From contig NC_081410.1 in assembly GCF_030272615.1 (NCBI RefSeq), forward strand, positions 501,542,442 to 501,606,441: 64,000 bases of DNA, written 5' to 3'. Positions 21,743 to 32,400 of the stretch are shown piece after piece (position 1 is the first letter of the stretch; each line of letters starts with the position of its first letter). Both the position numbers and the translations under genes were made by a program. The stretch is from Cryptomeria japonica. Taxonomy: Eukaryota; Streptophyta; Pinopsida; Cupressales; Cupressaceae. Below the pieces are notes generated by a model. It did not search any database and was not told where the DNA came from. It was given only the letters and a program-made list of their open reading frames with translations.

Positions 21743-24700
21743 TTGTGACTCAACAATTCATGCCTGATTTTGACGTCCCTTATAATTTTTTGTTTAAATG
21801 CACTCAATTTTGCCTTGTAAGATAAGCCTAAGTTGCTTAGTTTGAGAGCTTGTCATTTTGAACTAGTTAAGTTTCATGCAAAATCCTCTTGGAGGATTAT
21901 TATTCAACTTATGGAGATGCCATATACCTACTTGCAGCCACTTATGACCAGATTTGATGCATTTGTGAAGTCTCCTTTGGATGTCCTGAGGTTAGGTCTG
22001 CATTTTGCACCTTTCTACATTTTTTTGAGTAACCCTGTTTGAGGGATCATATCATTGTACCTATTGATCATCAAGCCAAACAAAGCATTGTTTGTGATTT
22101 TGTGCAATTTTTTGAAGCCCTATGCCAAGTGTCTTAGCCTGATGAATCCGTTTGCTTAGTTTTTAAAGTTGATTCCATTTGCAAAAGGTTTAGTTCTGCA
22201 ACTGAACGTTGTCAAGCAGCAGTCAGGAGGCCACTTTGAAAATTCATATTTCATGCCTAATTGACCTACACTTTAAATGAATTGTAATCCATGATTTTCT
22301 ATAGAATTGTGTACAAGATTCCCAGTTTGTACCCCCCAACTCTTCATATAACCACTTTTTGAAGCCCATTCCAAATGAACTTTCTAAGGGTTTCAACAAT
22401 AGTGTCTAGATTTTTAGAGGAGCCAACTTTGAGGGTTAATAATTTCCACATGTTACCTAATCAAGTCAAACCCTCTTGCACACTCATTCATGGTATATTC
22501 ATCTACTAGTGTGCCAAGTTGCAGCTCCTGAAGGGGTGATTTGATATTTTTTCAAATCAAGGTTTGAAGGCTACTCAGGTTGTTTAAACAAGTTCGGATT
22601 CAGAAAAGCCTGAGTAGGCAAATTTGCGAGTTAATAAATTTTTCCTTGAATGTTGAATTGATGATTTGTCAGATTCCCTAGATTTTATGTTTTGCAGTCT
22701 ATCATTGTGCCAACTTACAAGGTTTGGTTAGAGGTTTTGATCAGTTTTTGAAGCTCGTTTCAGGAGCTACTCAAATATTTTGGATCAAAATTCAAAGTTG
22801 CAACAAAAGTTAGATCTGAAGATTCTAGACTCAATTTCTCAGATCCCAGGCACATTCAGTCAGTGAATCAGAGCATTCTCAGAGGGTCGGTTGCATGGAA
22901 ACAATTTTTTTTTAGCCTTGCCCACTTGGGGGGCCCGATTGAGGCTGTGACCCAATCTGACCAATGGAGACCCATTGAAGAAAGATATATATTTAAAATT
23001 AATTTGATTTAAATAATATTGAAATGTGGTTAATAGAGGCAGGTAAAGGTAGTAACACATGATTTTATAAATCAGTTTTCTAAATCATTTTATATGATTT
23101 AAATGATGGCATTATAAAGTAATTTTAATTACTTTAAAAAGGTCCAAATTTTACATATAATGTGTCTTACCTTATAGAAAATCACCTGTGGGACTAGTTT
23201 AATTCAAAGGGAGCAAAGGGCAGGTGAAATTAAAAAAAATCAATGTGTCAAGGGTAATCATGGTGGGGCCCCTGGATGCTGAGACTTGCAAAATTTTATT
23301 ATTCCTCAAGCTGGAAGGAGAAATATTTAAATGTTAATGGGAACCCTATTTCTACACGAGCGAGAAAAGAAAGGTTAATAATGTGTGTGGGCCCACAAGG
23401 CAAAGAGATCCTTTGTTTTGCAAGAAATTTACCTGGCAGAGAAAGTTCTCTCCTTTGTTGTCCTGTGCATTGGTGAGGCATGCATCTAAGGCTTGCGGGA
23501 TAAGGGATTGAGCTGGGCACACAAAAAATCTTCTCCCGTGCAAGGAGAGGGCCGCCAAAAACTTGGGGGATAATGAAATTATGTTATGTAGAGGTGAGTT
23601 GGAGGTTATCTCACATGGTGTCTATAGGTACAAATTATGCTCGCGGGCCAAGCGAGATGATAGGGCAGGAGGAGCTTCTCCTTATCCTGCGGTGATCTTC
23701 GAGACCCCCCAAAATAGTGTGGGATAAAGATTAAGTTCAATGTAGGAAATGAAATACAGCACCCGCAAAAGGGAAAGCACACACAGTTAACAAGGAGAGA
23801 AGCTTAGGGTTATTGTAAATGTAGGGATATGTTTAGGGATTCCAAGGGCCCGAAGTAGTCGAGATGAAGCTAGAGATGCCATGGATGTCAAATTTGCACA
23901 AAGAGATTTGTTTAGGCATTGATGGCCTATGTATCTGAAATGAGAGAAGTGTCTAAGCATGATAGATAAAGTGGGATCGATGTTAGAAAGAAAAGATTAT
24001 ACTTTGTTGTGACCGAGTGTTTCAACTGAGTGGGTGCAGAATGAGAAAGATGAGCCTGTAATAGTGGATCGACACCCATCAAAGAAAACTTGAACCAACA
24101 TTTTCCACACCGAAAAAATCCAAAAGTAGGGATCAAAATCCATTGAGGCATATGGATTAGGTATTGAAATTCAGTATTAGCAATGCGAATGGAAAATGTG
24201 CAAACCAAATGCTTTGATGAATCGGTTTTGAAAACCTACAAGGTGAAGTGTGATATGAAGGTCGTCAAGTGTGTACTCAACAAAGGGGTCTTTTGCTACT
24301 TTTGATTAATAGAGGATACATAAGTAGATGTGCAGATTTGACTTTCATCAAAAGGAAGGTATTTTTCAACAAAAGGTACAAAATTAAGTTTCTTCAATTA
24401 GTGTTGCCAGCGACCAAATTTGGAGAATTTTGGCAAAGGTGCAGAAGTGAGTTGACATGTGCCTAAGAAGGCAATTTTCAGATTTTGCCCAAATTTCCAG
24501 CAGGGGTGCAGTAGTGTAAATATGGCAATTTTTGTTCAATGAGCAAAGTTGAATGTGACAACTGTTGCAAGTTGTTTACTCCAGATTTTGAAAGGTCACA
24601 TTTAGAATTTGAGTGCAAGTGGAAGACCCATTTTGGGGGAGAAAATGCAAATTTATATTTGATGACAAAGAAGACAGGGACATGTGTCAAATTTTGATGC

Positions 24701-25648
24701 ATGATAGGGTTCCAATGTGGTCCTCTCTCTTGTCTATTTAAGTTATTTTCTTCTCATTTTTATCGGTTCCAACCTTGAGTTCCGTTAAGGCAGACAAATG
24801 TATTGTAAAGGATTTTGTATGGTATTTCTTAGTTAGGTATAGATATCTGAAAGTTTATCTTAGTTGTGAAGTTTTTGTGTCTTGAAATGTGCTTGACAAC
24901 TTTATCTTATCAAATGTTTGTCTCTAGTTGAGAGTGCATATTTCTTTGAATAAAATAATCAAGTATTATGTTCATTCTTCAAGCACATTTTCTGCTATGA
25001 GTTGTGTTTTCTGATTGCCTTCTATTCAAGGAAGGGAGTAAATGCTTTCATGGATGCAACAAGATTCTGTATGTTTTCAGGTGGATCGTTAAGTATGAAT
25101 GTTTGAATATTGTTTTAGTAGTCTTGTTATTACAAGTTAATAACATTCAAAAGACTTTCAAGATATGCTTGGATGTAACAACATAGGTGAAGTTTTATAT
25201 GACTCTTTTGCCCTCTCTTTGGCACTGGTCATTTCTTTACAAATTCTGGTTCAGTTGGTTCCATATATTATCAAAATCATTTCTGCTTTTCCTTTATGTT
25301 GTAGGAGTAGGATTAGTTTAGTCTTTGTTCTCAATATTTCTTATGGAGAAAAATGGGATTATGCTCAAGTAATGGTGAAATGTTAAGCACCCATTATCAT
25401 GCATATGAGAACTATCCACCTTGTTAAGATAGGTCTACTGGCTAGTTTGTACAAGTTTATCATTTTTAGACCTGCAATAGGAATACCCTCTTGAGTCTAA
25501 TGGATCTCGAAGAGTAGAAGGCCTGTATAGCCTTGTTCAATGACATTTTCTTGTCTTCAGTATGTTGATAGTGTTGATGTCATGTCCTAGATTTCCAATC
25601 CCATAGTTTGGTGTTGTGTATCTCCTTAGGACTGAAGACTTGCTAACA
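21743..25648 (+). repeat. 3' LTR of element D
   Basis: Uninterrupted copy of the long LTR, from TTGTGACTCAACAATTCATG to the terminal TAACA at 25644-25648. It aligns with the 5' LTR through the AGCAAAGTTGAATGTGAC block (24541) and the TCCTTAGGACTGAAG block (25624). One 13-bp indel (TTAATTACTTTAA near 23123) is visible against the 5' copy. Short frames within it have no domain. Confidence 0.85.
24734..24742 (+). promoter_or_regulatory. TATA-like box in D LTR
   Basis: CTATTTAAG, preceded by a CTCTCTCTTGT pyrimidine run. The 5' LTR has CTATTTATG at the matching place. An AATAAA signal follows about 215 bp downstream (24949-24954), giving a plausible U3/R/U5 order. Confidence 0.5.
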
Positions 25649-26200
25649 AAAGACTTGCACATTACTAGGTAGTAGAAGAGCTCATAAAACTAGTGTTGAT
25701 GGGTGTTTTGACACACTCACCAACAGGCGAGTAGAACATGAATGCACATAGAACCTCTCCTGAAAAGCAATCAATCTCCAAAGATTGACAACTCCAAGGT
25801 CTCTGTAGTCCGGTGATGACGGTGTTGGATAACCCAGTGGCTGATGTGATTGTACCCGTCAAGGGGCCTGCTGATCATAACTAGAAGCAATTTATTTCTC
25901 TTTTTTTTTTTTAATTTCAGTATTTTGGAATTCTTGATTCTAATTCAAATAAATGTCCAAAGATAGACCAGGATAACAAGAGAAGATAAAGAGATCAATA
26001 CATAACAACTGGATGAACTACAAAGTTATTTTATCACAAGAAGGTATTATCAATAACATTTAATCAACATTCAATGTAACACTCTACCAAATATGTAGAG
26101 TCATACAACTTACATATGGAAAGAGATGGATAACACTAGAACGTATAATTGCTCTGATTAATATTGGGATTTGCATGAAGATTGCATTAATGATATGTTA
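25649..26200. other. Spacer between elements D and C
   Basis: No motif, RNA box or repeat partner seen. A minus-strand frame of 65 codons (25862-25665) has no recognisable domain. A poly(T) run lies near 25901. Confidence 0.4.
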
Positions 26201-27539
26201 TGTTGTCATTGAGGTCAATTGAACCGGTAATGATATTGTTGTAATATTGTTACTGTAACCGATAGGAAGAATTTGTGAGAATAACCGGTTACCGATGTAA
26301 TGGTGTAAAACTTATCTATTGTTGTAACCGGTAAACCCTACCAATTGTTTTTGTTAAACCCTAACCGATTAAGGTTGTTGAATTGATTATGTTAGTATAA
26401 TGATCTGATGTTGAGCGATAATGATGGTGACACGTATGGTCATTGTATGAAGACAAGTTCAAAATGTTTTGGCGTGTTGTTTGTCTAGGGAATTAGAAAA
26501 TCTATTGCATCTAATACAAAGCGCGTGATGAGTTACTGAGCTCGTTGAAGCGGTAATCAAGGAGCGGTTGAGGTTTTCTTGATTGATGTGTAGAGATTGC
26601 TATGTAATCCAATGGTCATACTTAAATGGACTTGTTTGTTATCTCTATGAGAGAATTAGGTTTTTGTTGTGTTACCAACCTAATTGATTTATTTATAAGG
26701 TCGATGAAGTTGTCTAGTTGAATTTGTTGGCAGAGATCAGTTGAGTGTGTGGTTGCCAAACTAGATGATGAGTCTTTAGTTTGCGTAAAGGCAGATAGGA
26801 GCTTAAAGGGATCTGATCAAGCAAGTGTAGTGATATTCAGACAGATCAACAAACTCATGTTGTTTTCTAATAATTACAGCAAAATTGAAATCCCCTAACT
26901 GGGTAAGCTCTAACAAGTTTGACGCTATTCAAATCCTATAACAAGGTAGTCCATTAGCTTGGATTTTCAAATCCTCTACTGAGGTTACTCCTTACAGGGT
27001 ATTGCTTCTAACAAGGAATTTGTAGTCAATTCCTTAACCGGGTGATTCCTAATAGGATCCGTTCTTAACATGACTTTTGTAAAGCTTTAACAGGCTTGGC
27101 TACTAATAGGGTGAACTTTAGAAGAGTTCAGATATTATCTTGTGAGTCTCATCTCACCGTGGTTTTTACCTATTTGGGTTTCCACGTCAAAAATACTTGT
27201 GTCATGTGGTGAATGTTTTTTGTTTATGATCTTATGGTTGATTTGATTAACTACTTAACTATTGATAAGGCATGATAACCATAAGCATTGAGAAATGAAG
27301 TATGTTGACATATGATAAAGCATTTAGATGTTTACAAGTTTAATGATGTTTACTGTTAAGTTGCTGTAACAGTCAACTGATTTCTTATGTGTTTTCATCT
27401 TGACAGTGGTATTTCATTGATAAGTTTACTTTGTGTGATTGAGATTGAGAATGGGAAAGTTTGTATCAGTTTTCCTATTTACTGATTCACCCCCCCTTTC
27501 AGTAATCTACCAGATACTTATTCTTTCATTATACCATCA
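26201..27539 (+). repeat. 5' LTR of element C
   Basis: Starts TGTTGTCATTGAGGTCAATT, like solo LTR J, and ends ACCATCA just before the primer site. Its last 480 bases (from about 27058) recur at 31343-31829. It contains the conserved copia U5 block with CCGTGGTTTTTACC and TTGGGTTTCCACG, and a C7 tract followed by TTTCAGT near 27490. Confidence 0.75.
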
Positions 27540-27553
27540 ATTTGTATCAAAGA
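27540..27553 (+). promoter_or_regulatory. Degenerate primer-binding site of element C
   Basis: ATTTGTATCAAAGAA corresponds to the tRNA-iMet site ATTGGTATCA(G/A)AGC seen intact in elements A and B, with two or three changes. Confidence 0.6.
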
Positions 27554-27609
27554 ATCTCAGGTCCTCTAATGTCTAAGCCTAACAACTTGAGGTAAAGATA
27601 TGTTAGATC

Positions 27610-28587
27610 ATGATGAAGAAGGAAGGTCCGAAGTCTAACAAAGAAAACTATAGGATATAGAGTGACATAATGAAAACTTACATCAAGAGTCTCGGAAGCC
27701 AATATTGGGATCATGTAGATACTAAGTATATTGCACCCACTGGGATTCTGACTGATGATTAGAAGAAAGAACAACAAGAAAATCATTAAGAATTAGAAGC
27801 TATTATCAGTTCCCTATCTGATGCTGAATACGTAGATGTTCATGGTCTTGAAACTGCATATGAGGTATGAAAAAAACTTGAAGAGATTTATAGCGGTGAT
27901 GAACATGTTAAGATTGCTAAAGAGGAGAGTCTAAGAGGAAAGTTTGATGACATGAGGATGGCTGAAGGTGAGAACATCCAACAGTATGGTCAAAGGATAA
28001 AAGAGATAGTCGGTGAAATTAAGAGTGCAGGAGGGAAAGTGGAATATGCCACAGTGATCAGTAAGGTACTGAGAACCCTACTACTGGTCTATGCTATTCA
28101 CGTTGTAGCTATTCAAGAGCTGAAGTATATTGACAAAACTAAGGTAACTCTTGACTCCATCATTGACAAGCTTACTACTTTTGAATTAAATGGTTATGAT
28201 GGTAGTGTACATAAATCTGAGTTTGCATTTAGAGCTTCTGTTTCTAACCCATATGTGAGAAAAAGTAAAGATACTAGTCACAGTTATGAATCCAGATCCA
28301 ACATAGAAGTTGATGATGAAGGCAATTTAGTGGAGCTTGAAGCATTGTTGGCAAAGCGGTTGCCTAGAGGCACTGGTAAATATAGAGGTAAATTACCTTT
28401 GAAATGCTTTGCATGCAACAAGATTGGCCACATAGCTGCTAATTGTCCTAATGGTGAAAATGAACACAAGAGAGATAAATTGAAGAAGTATAAGGTAAAG
28501 GCAAGAGAGATTATCTTATTGCTATTGATAGTGGTATCACTGATGAAGAATCTGATGGTGATTTTAGTGAAGATATTGTGTTTGTAG
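27610..28587 (+). pseudogene. Gag of element C
   Basis: Copia-type gag starting at the ATG at 27610. The frame has four early stops (in the NYRI-, TDD-, ENH- and YEV- contexts) and is then open from 27952. It carries the usual segments: KLEEIYSGDEHVKIAKEESL, GENIQQYGQRIKEIVGEIK, and a CCHC zinc knuckle CFACNKIGHIAANC at about 28412-28453. Three of the four stops replace a Trp codon and one a Gln codon, all explained by C-to-T or G-to-A changes. A frameshift near 28505 passes into the protease frame. Confidence 0.85.
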
Positions 28588-29000
28588 CTATTAAGGAAGA
28601 GATGTCCGACAAGAAGGAATTAGTATCCAGGATGGATAACTCTGATGATTGGATCATTGATAGTGGTTGTTCACATCATATGACCAGTGATCGGAGAAAA
28701 TTTCTTTCTCTGAAGGAATTTGATGGCGGTGTTGTTATATTTGGCAATGACTCACCCTACATGGTTAAAGGTAAGGGAGTTATTTCTCTTAATGGGAAGA
28801 GCAGTGCAAATGATGTCTACTGGGTTGAAGGTCTAAAGCACAATCTTTTGAGTGTGGCACAACTCAATGACAAAGGATACCCACTAGAGTTTAAAAATGG
28901 TATGTGCAAAATCTTTGACCACAAAGGTGAATTGATTGCAACCGAGAAGCAAACTAAAGGTAACCCATTTCACCTTTATCCTAAAGTTAGCAATTGTTTA
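28510..29000 (+). pseudogene. Protease of element C
   Basis: In the frame open from 28578, the segment DDWIIDSGCSHHMTSDRRKF carries the copia aspartic protease active site (DSG) and its typical His-His-Met-Thr follow-up. VYWVEGLKHNLLSVAQLNDK follows, the usual end of the domain. Upstream, an acidic gag tail ending FVAIKEE joins it. No stop lies inside this domain itself. Confidence 0.85.
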
Positions 29001-29900
29001 ATTGAAAAAATAGATGATAGCTGGCTTTGGCATAGGAGATTTTGTCATATAAACTTTGATAACATTATTAAAGTGAGTAAGTCCAAGACAGTGAGAGGTT
29101 TGCCTTAGTTGGACAAACTGGTTAATGCTCTTTGCAAAGAATGTCAGTTAGGGAAGATGACTTCTTCAACTTTCAAGAGAAAATCTTTTTCAGCAGAACA
29201 TCTGTTAGATTTGGTTCATACAGATCTTTGTGGACCAATAAGATTAAAAAGTATTCAAGGTGAAAGATATTTTATGATCTTCACTGATGATTTCTCAAGG
29301 ATGATGTGGGTCACATTCTTGAAGGATAAGAATAGAGCTTTTGGTAAGTTCAAAGTATTCAGGGGCTTAGCCGAGAAAGAGAGCGACAAGAAGATAAAGT
29401 GTCTGAGGACAGATCAAGGCATTGATTTTACTTTTGAGGAATTCACTAGGTACTGTGAAGAGAATGGTATCAAATGACAGATTTTTGCACCAATGACACC
29501 ATAACAGAATGGTATTGCAGAGAGGAACAACCAGTCAGTTATTGAAGCTGCTAAGACAATGTTGATACAAGGAGGTGTAGCGAAAACCTTTTGGAGAGAA
29601 GCTGTCAGCACAACTGTCTACACTATGGACCGAGTTTTGGTTAAGAGAGGTAAGGACAAGACTCCTTATGAATATTGGTATGGAAGATCACTCGATGTTA
29701 GCTATTTTAAGATATTTGGAACAAAATGTTTTATTAAGAGAGGTGATAAAATTAGCAAATTTGAGACTAAGAGTGATGAAGGTATATTTCTTGGCTATTG
29801 CACCAAGAGTAAGGCCTACACGTATTTTAACAACTAGACACAGAGAATTGTTGAGAGTGCCGATGTTTGTGTGGATGAATTTCCATAAGTATCAGAAGGA
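29001..29900 (+). pseudogene. Integrase of element C
   Basis: Copia integrase in the same frame as the protease, broken by stops at 29106, 29475, 29502, 29835 and 29886. The zinc-binding part reads WHRRFCHIN then CKECQLGK (HHCC). The catalytic core has HTDLCGP (first Asp), LRTDQGIDF (second Asp; usually SDNGGEF) and NGIAERNN (Glu). The stops in the GIK-QIF and TP-QNG contexts replace an Arg (CGA) and a Gln (CAA) codon. The C-terminal segment with IFGTKCFIKRGDK and FLGYCTKSKAY follows. Confidence 0.85.
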
Positions 29901-30029
29901 ACCAGTTCAGAGAAAAATGATGAAGATCCTTGCATTTTGTTTTTGGAACCAGAAACTATGAAATCTGAAACTGGCAAAGCAAGTTCTGATGCACTTGTTC
30001 AACTGGAACATATAAATTCAGAAGAAGAT

Positions 30030-31352
30030 GATGATAACAAAGAAGTTGAACCTGAAGATAATGATTATGTTATTCCAAGATAGGTGAGACTGAATCATAG
30101 TCCTGAATAGATTATTGGGGATAAGGATGCTAGAGTACTAACCAGAAGAAGAATCAAAGAAAATACTTACATGATCTCCACTATTGAACCAAGAACTACT
30201 AAGGAGACATTTGGTGATGATCATTGGGTTAAAGCTATGGAGGAGGAATTGGATCAAATTGAGAAGAACAACACTTGGACCCTAGTACCCCGACCGGTAA
30301 ATAAGAATGTTATAGGTACTAAATGGGTATACAAGAATAGGTTGAATGAAGATCGTGTTGTAGTTCACAACAAGGAAAGGTTGGTTTGCAAGGGTTATGC
30401 GCAAGAAGAAGGAGAAGACTATGGCAAAAAGTTTGCACTAGTAGCAAGACTGGAAGGTGTCAGAACTTTACTTGCTTTTGCAGCCCATAAGAGATTCAAG
30501 GTATACCAGATGGATGTTAAGTCTGCATTTTTGAATGGGATATTGGAAGAAGAAATATACATAGAGCAACCAGATGGTTATGCTTTGACTAATGAGAATG
30601 ACATGGTATGCAGATTGCATAAAGCTTTATATGGATTAAAGCAGGCACCGAGAGTATGGTATGAAAGGATTCATACACATTTGATGAAGATAGGCTTTCT
30701 GAGAACCAGTGATGATAGTAACATATATCTCAAGTCTAAAGGAGATGAAATACTGGTCAGTGAAGTATTTGTTGATGATATCATATTTGGAGGTAATGAT
30801 GTCATGAGTAACAGTTTTGCAGATGAAATGAAAAATGAGTTTGAAATATCTTTAGTAGGAGAAATAAAATTTTTCATAGGCTTGCAGATACAACAAATGA
30901 AGAATTGTATTTTCATTACACAATCTAAGTATGTGAAAGAGGTTTTGAAGACATTTGGAATGAGTGACTGCAAACCAGTTGGGACACCAATGGTTACATG
31001 TTGCGAGTTGTCTAAGGAAGATGAATGTAAGTTTGTTGATGAGAAGGAATACATGTCAATGATTGGCAAATTGCACTATGTTGTTCACAACAGACCTGAC
31101 ATAGCTCATGCAGTTGGCATAGTTGCTAGATTCCAGAAGAATCCTAAGGAAACATATTTGATAGCAACCAAGAGAATTTTTAGATACCTGAAAGGTATTG
31201 TTGACTATGGATTATGGTATCCATATGGAGGAAACTTTAATTTGAAGGTGTACACAAATGTTGATTGGGCAGAAAATGTTGATGACCAGAAAAGCACAAC
31301 CAGTGGAGCATTTTTTCTTGGAGGAAGGCTTGTTTCATGGATCAGTTCTTAA
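30030..31352 (+). pseudogene. Reverse transcriptase and partial RNase H of element C
   Basis: After a linker with stops at 30080 and 30108, the frame is open from 30171 for 393 codons. Copia RT motifs: WVKAMEEELDQIEKNNTWTL, KWVYKNRLNED, VYQMDVKSAFLNG (catalytic Asp), LYGLKQAPRVWYE and FVDDIIFGG (the catalytic box, Phe in place of Tyr). RNase H begins with KVYTNVDWAENVDDQKSTTS and stops at GGRLVSWISS, where sequence changes to LTR at about 31343. The rest of RNase H, with the STAEAE motif, is deleted. Confidence 0.9.
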
Positions 31353-31854
31353 CAGGACTTTTGTAAAGCTTTAACAAGCTTGGCTCCTAATAGGGCAAAC
31401 TTTAGAAGAGTTCATATATTATCTTGTGAGTCTCATCTCACCTTGGTTTTTACCTATTTGGGTTTCCACGTCAAAAATACTTGTGTCATGTGGTGAATAT
31501 TTTTGTGGTTATGATCTTATAGTTGATTTGATTAACTACTTAACTATTTTTGATAAGGCATGATAACCAGAAGTATTGAGAAATGAAGTATGTTGACATA
31601 TGATAAAGAATTTATATGTTTACAAGTTTAATGATGTTTACTGTTAAGTTGCTGTAATAGTCAACCGATTTCTTATGAGTTTTCATCTTGACAGTGGTAT
31701 TTCATTGATAAGTTTACTTTGTGTGATTGAGATTGAGATTGAGAAATTTTTTATCAGTTTTTCTATTTACTGATTCACCCCCCCTTCTCAACAATCTATT
31801 GGATACTTATTCTTTCATCATACCATCAATCATTTCATTCTTCATATACCATCA
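31343..31854 (+). repeat. Truncated 3' LTR of element C
   Basis: Matches the last 480 bases of the 5' LTR, from GTTCTTAACA(G/T)GACTTTTG to ATACCATCA. A short extra block duplicates TTCTTCATATACCATCA at the end. The junction with RNase H lies at a short shared GATC(C/A)GTTCT, suggesting a deletion through microhomology. Confidence 0.8.
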
Positions 31855-32400
31855 ACATGTAATATGATTTATAAAACAATAAAGTTGAAAAGAACAAGTG
31901 CTAATACAAATGGAAGAAGATACCACACTATGAAGAACTGTAACCAAAAGAACATGCACAGTAGATAAGGCAATCCACAAGTTTCTTTGCATTGAACTTT
32001 GTAAAATGAATGACAACATTTCAAGAGTTTATGAAAGAAAACTGCTTAAAACTAAGTTTACTAACTAATTGGCCTTATATCATCAATTTGTGGACCCTTA
32101 AAATGGCCTAAATTCCACAATTTATCGAGTTTCACCCTACACTCTAAGAAATAATCATGCCTATAAACTAGGATTACAAAATGGTGGGAGTCGCAGTTGA
32201 CATGCAAGTCATTGCCTGTGAACTCCACTTAATTGTTACTAAACTAGTGTACACTATTTATTTTCGTAACAGTGCTCTTGGAGTAGGAACTTTGAATCAT
32301 GCAAAAATAATGCTAGAAAAAAGAAAGTGTAAGATGCAACATCAGTTGAAAGCACGGTTGAGGTGGCGGTGATGGAGATCTAGCATGCTTTTTCTTTTTA
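31855..32400. other. No recognisable feature
   Basis: AT-rich spacer between elements C and F. No motif or repeat partner seen. Confidence 0.35.

Larger units (their letters stand above)
10654..25648 (+). mobile_element. Giant pol-less LTR element D (LARD / TR-GAG type)
   Basis: Two direct repeats of about 3.9 kb frame an internal region of about 3.5 kb. The 5' LTR (10654-18219) is 7566 bp. Removing two nested retroposons and one copy of each duplication leaves about 3914 bp, against about 3906 bp for the 3' LTR. Both LTRs end TAACA. Candidate 5-bp target duplications GAAGA (10649-10653) and AAAGA (25649-25653) differ at one base. A tRNA-Arg-like primer site follows the 5' LTR. The inside codes for a gag and an acidic protein only; no protease, RT or integrase was found, so movement would need outside enzymes. 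Confidence 0.85.
26201..31854 (+). mobile_element. Ty1/copia element C
   Basis: 5' LTR, primer site, gag, protease, integrase, RT and a partial RNase H lie in copia order (integrase before RT). The 3' side is deleted: the RNase H reading runs straight into the middle of a 3' LTR at about 31343. The family is the same as solo LTR J. At least ten in-frame stops make it non-functional. No convincing target-site duplication was found. Confidence 0.85.

Noticed and set aside
26196-31862. Target duplication TGTTA/TGTAA around element C
   Set aside because: It requires an LTR end three bases beyond the end shown by the 5' LTR/primer-site boundary, so the match is not reliable.
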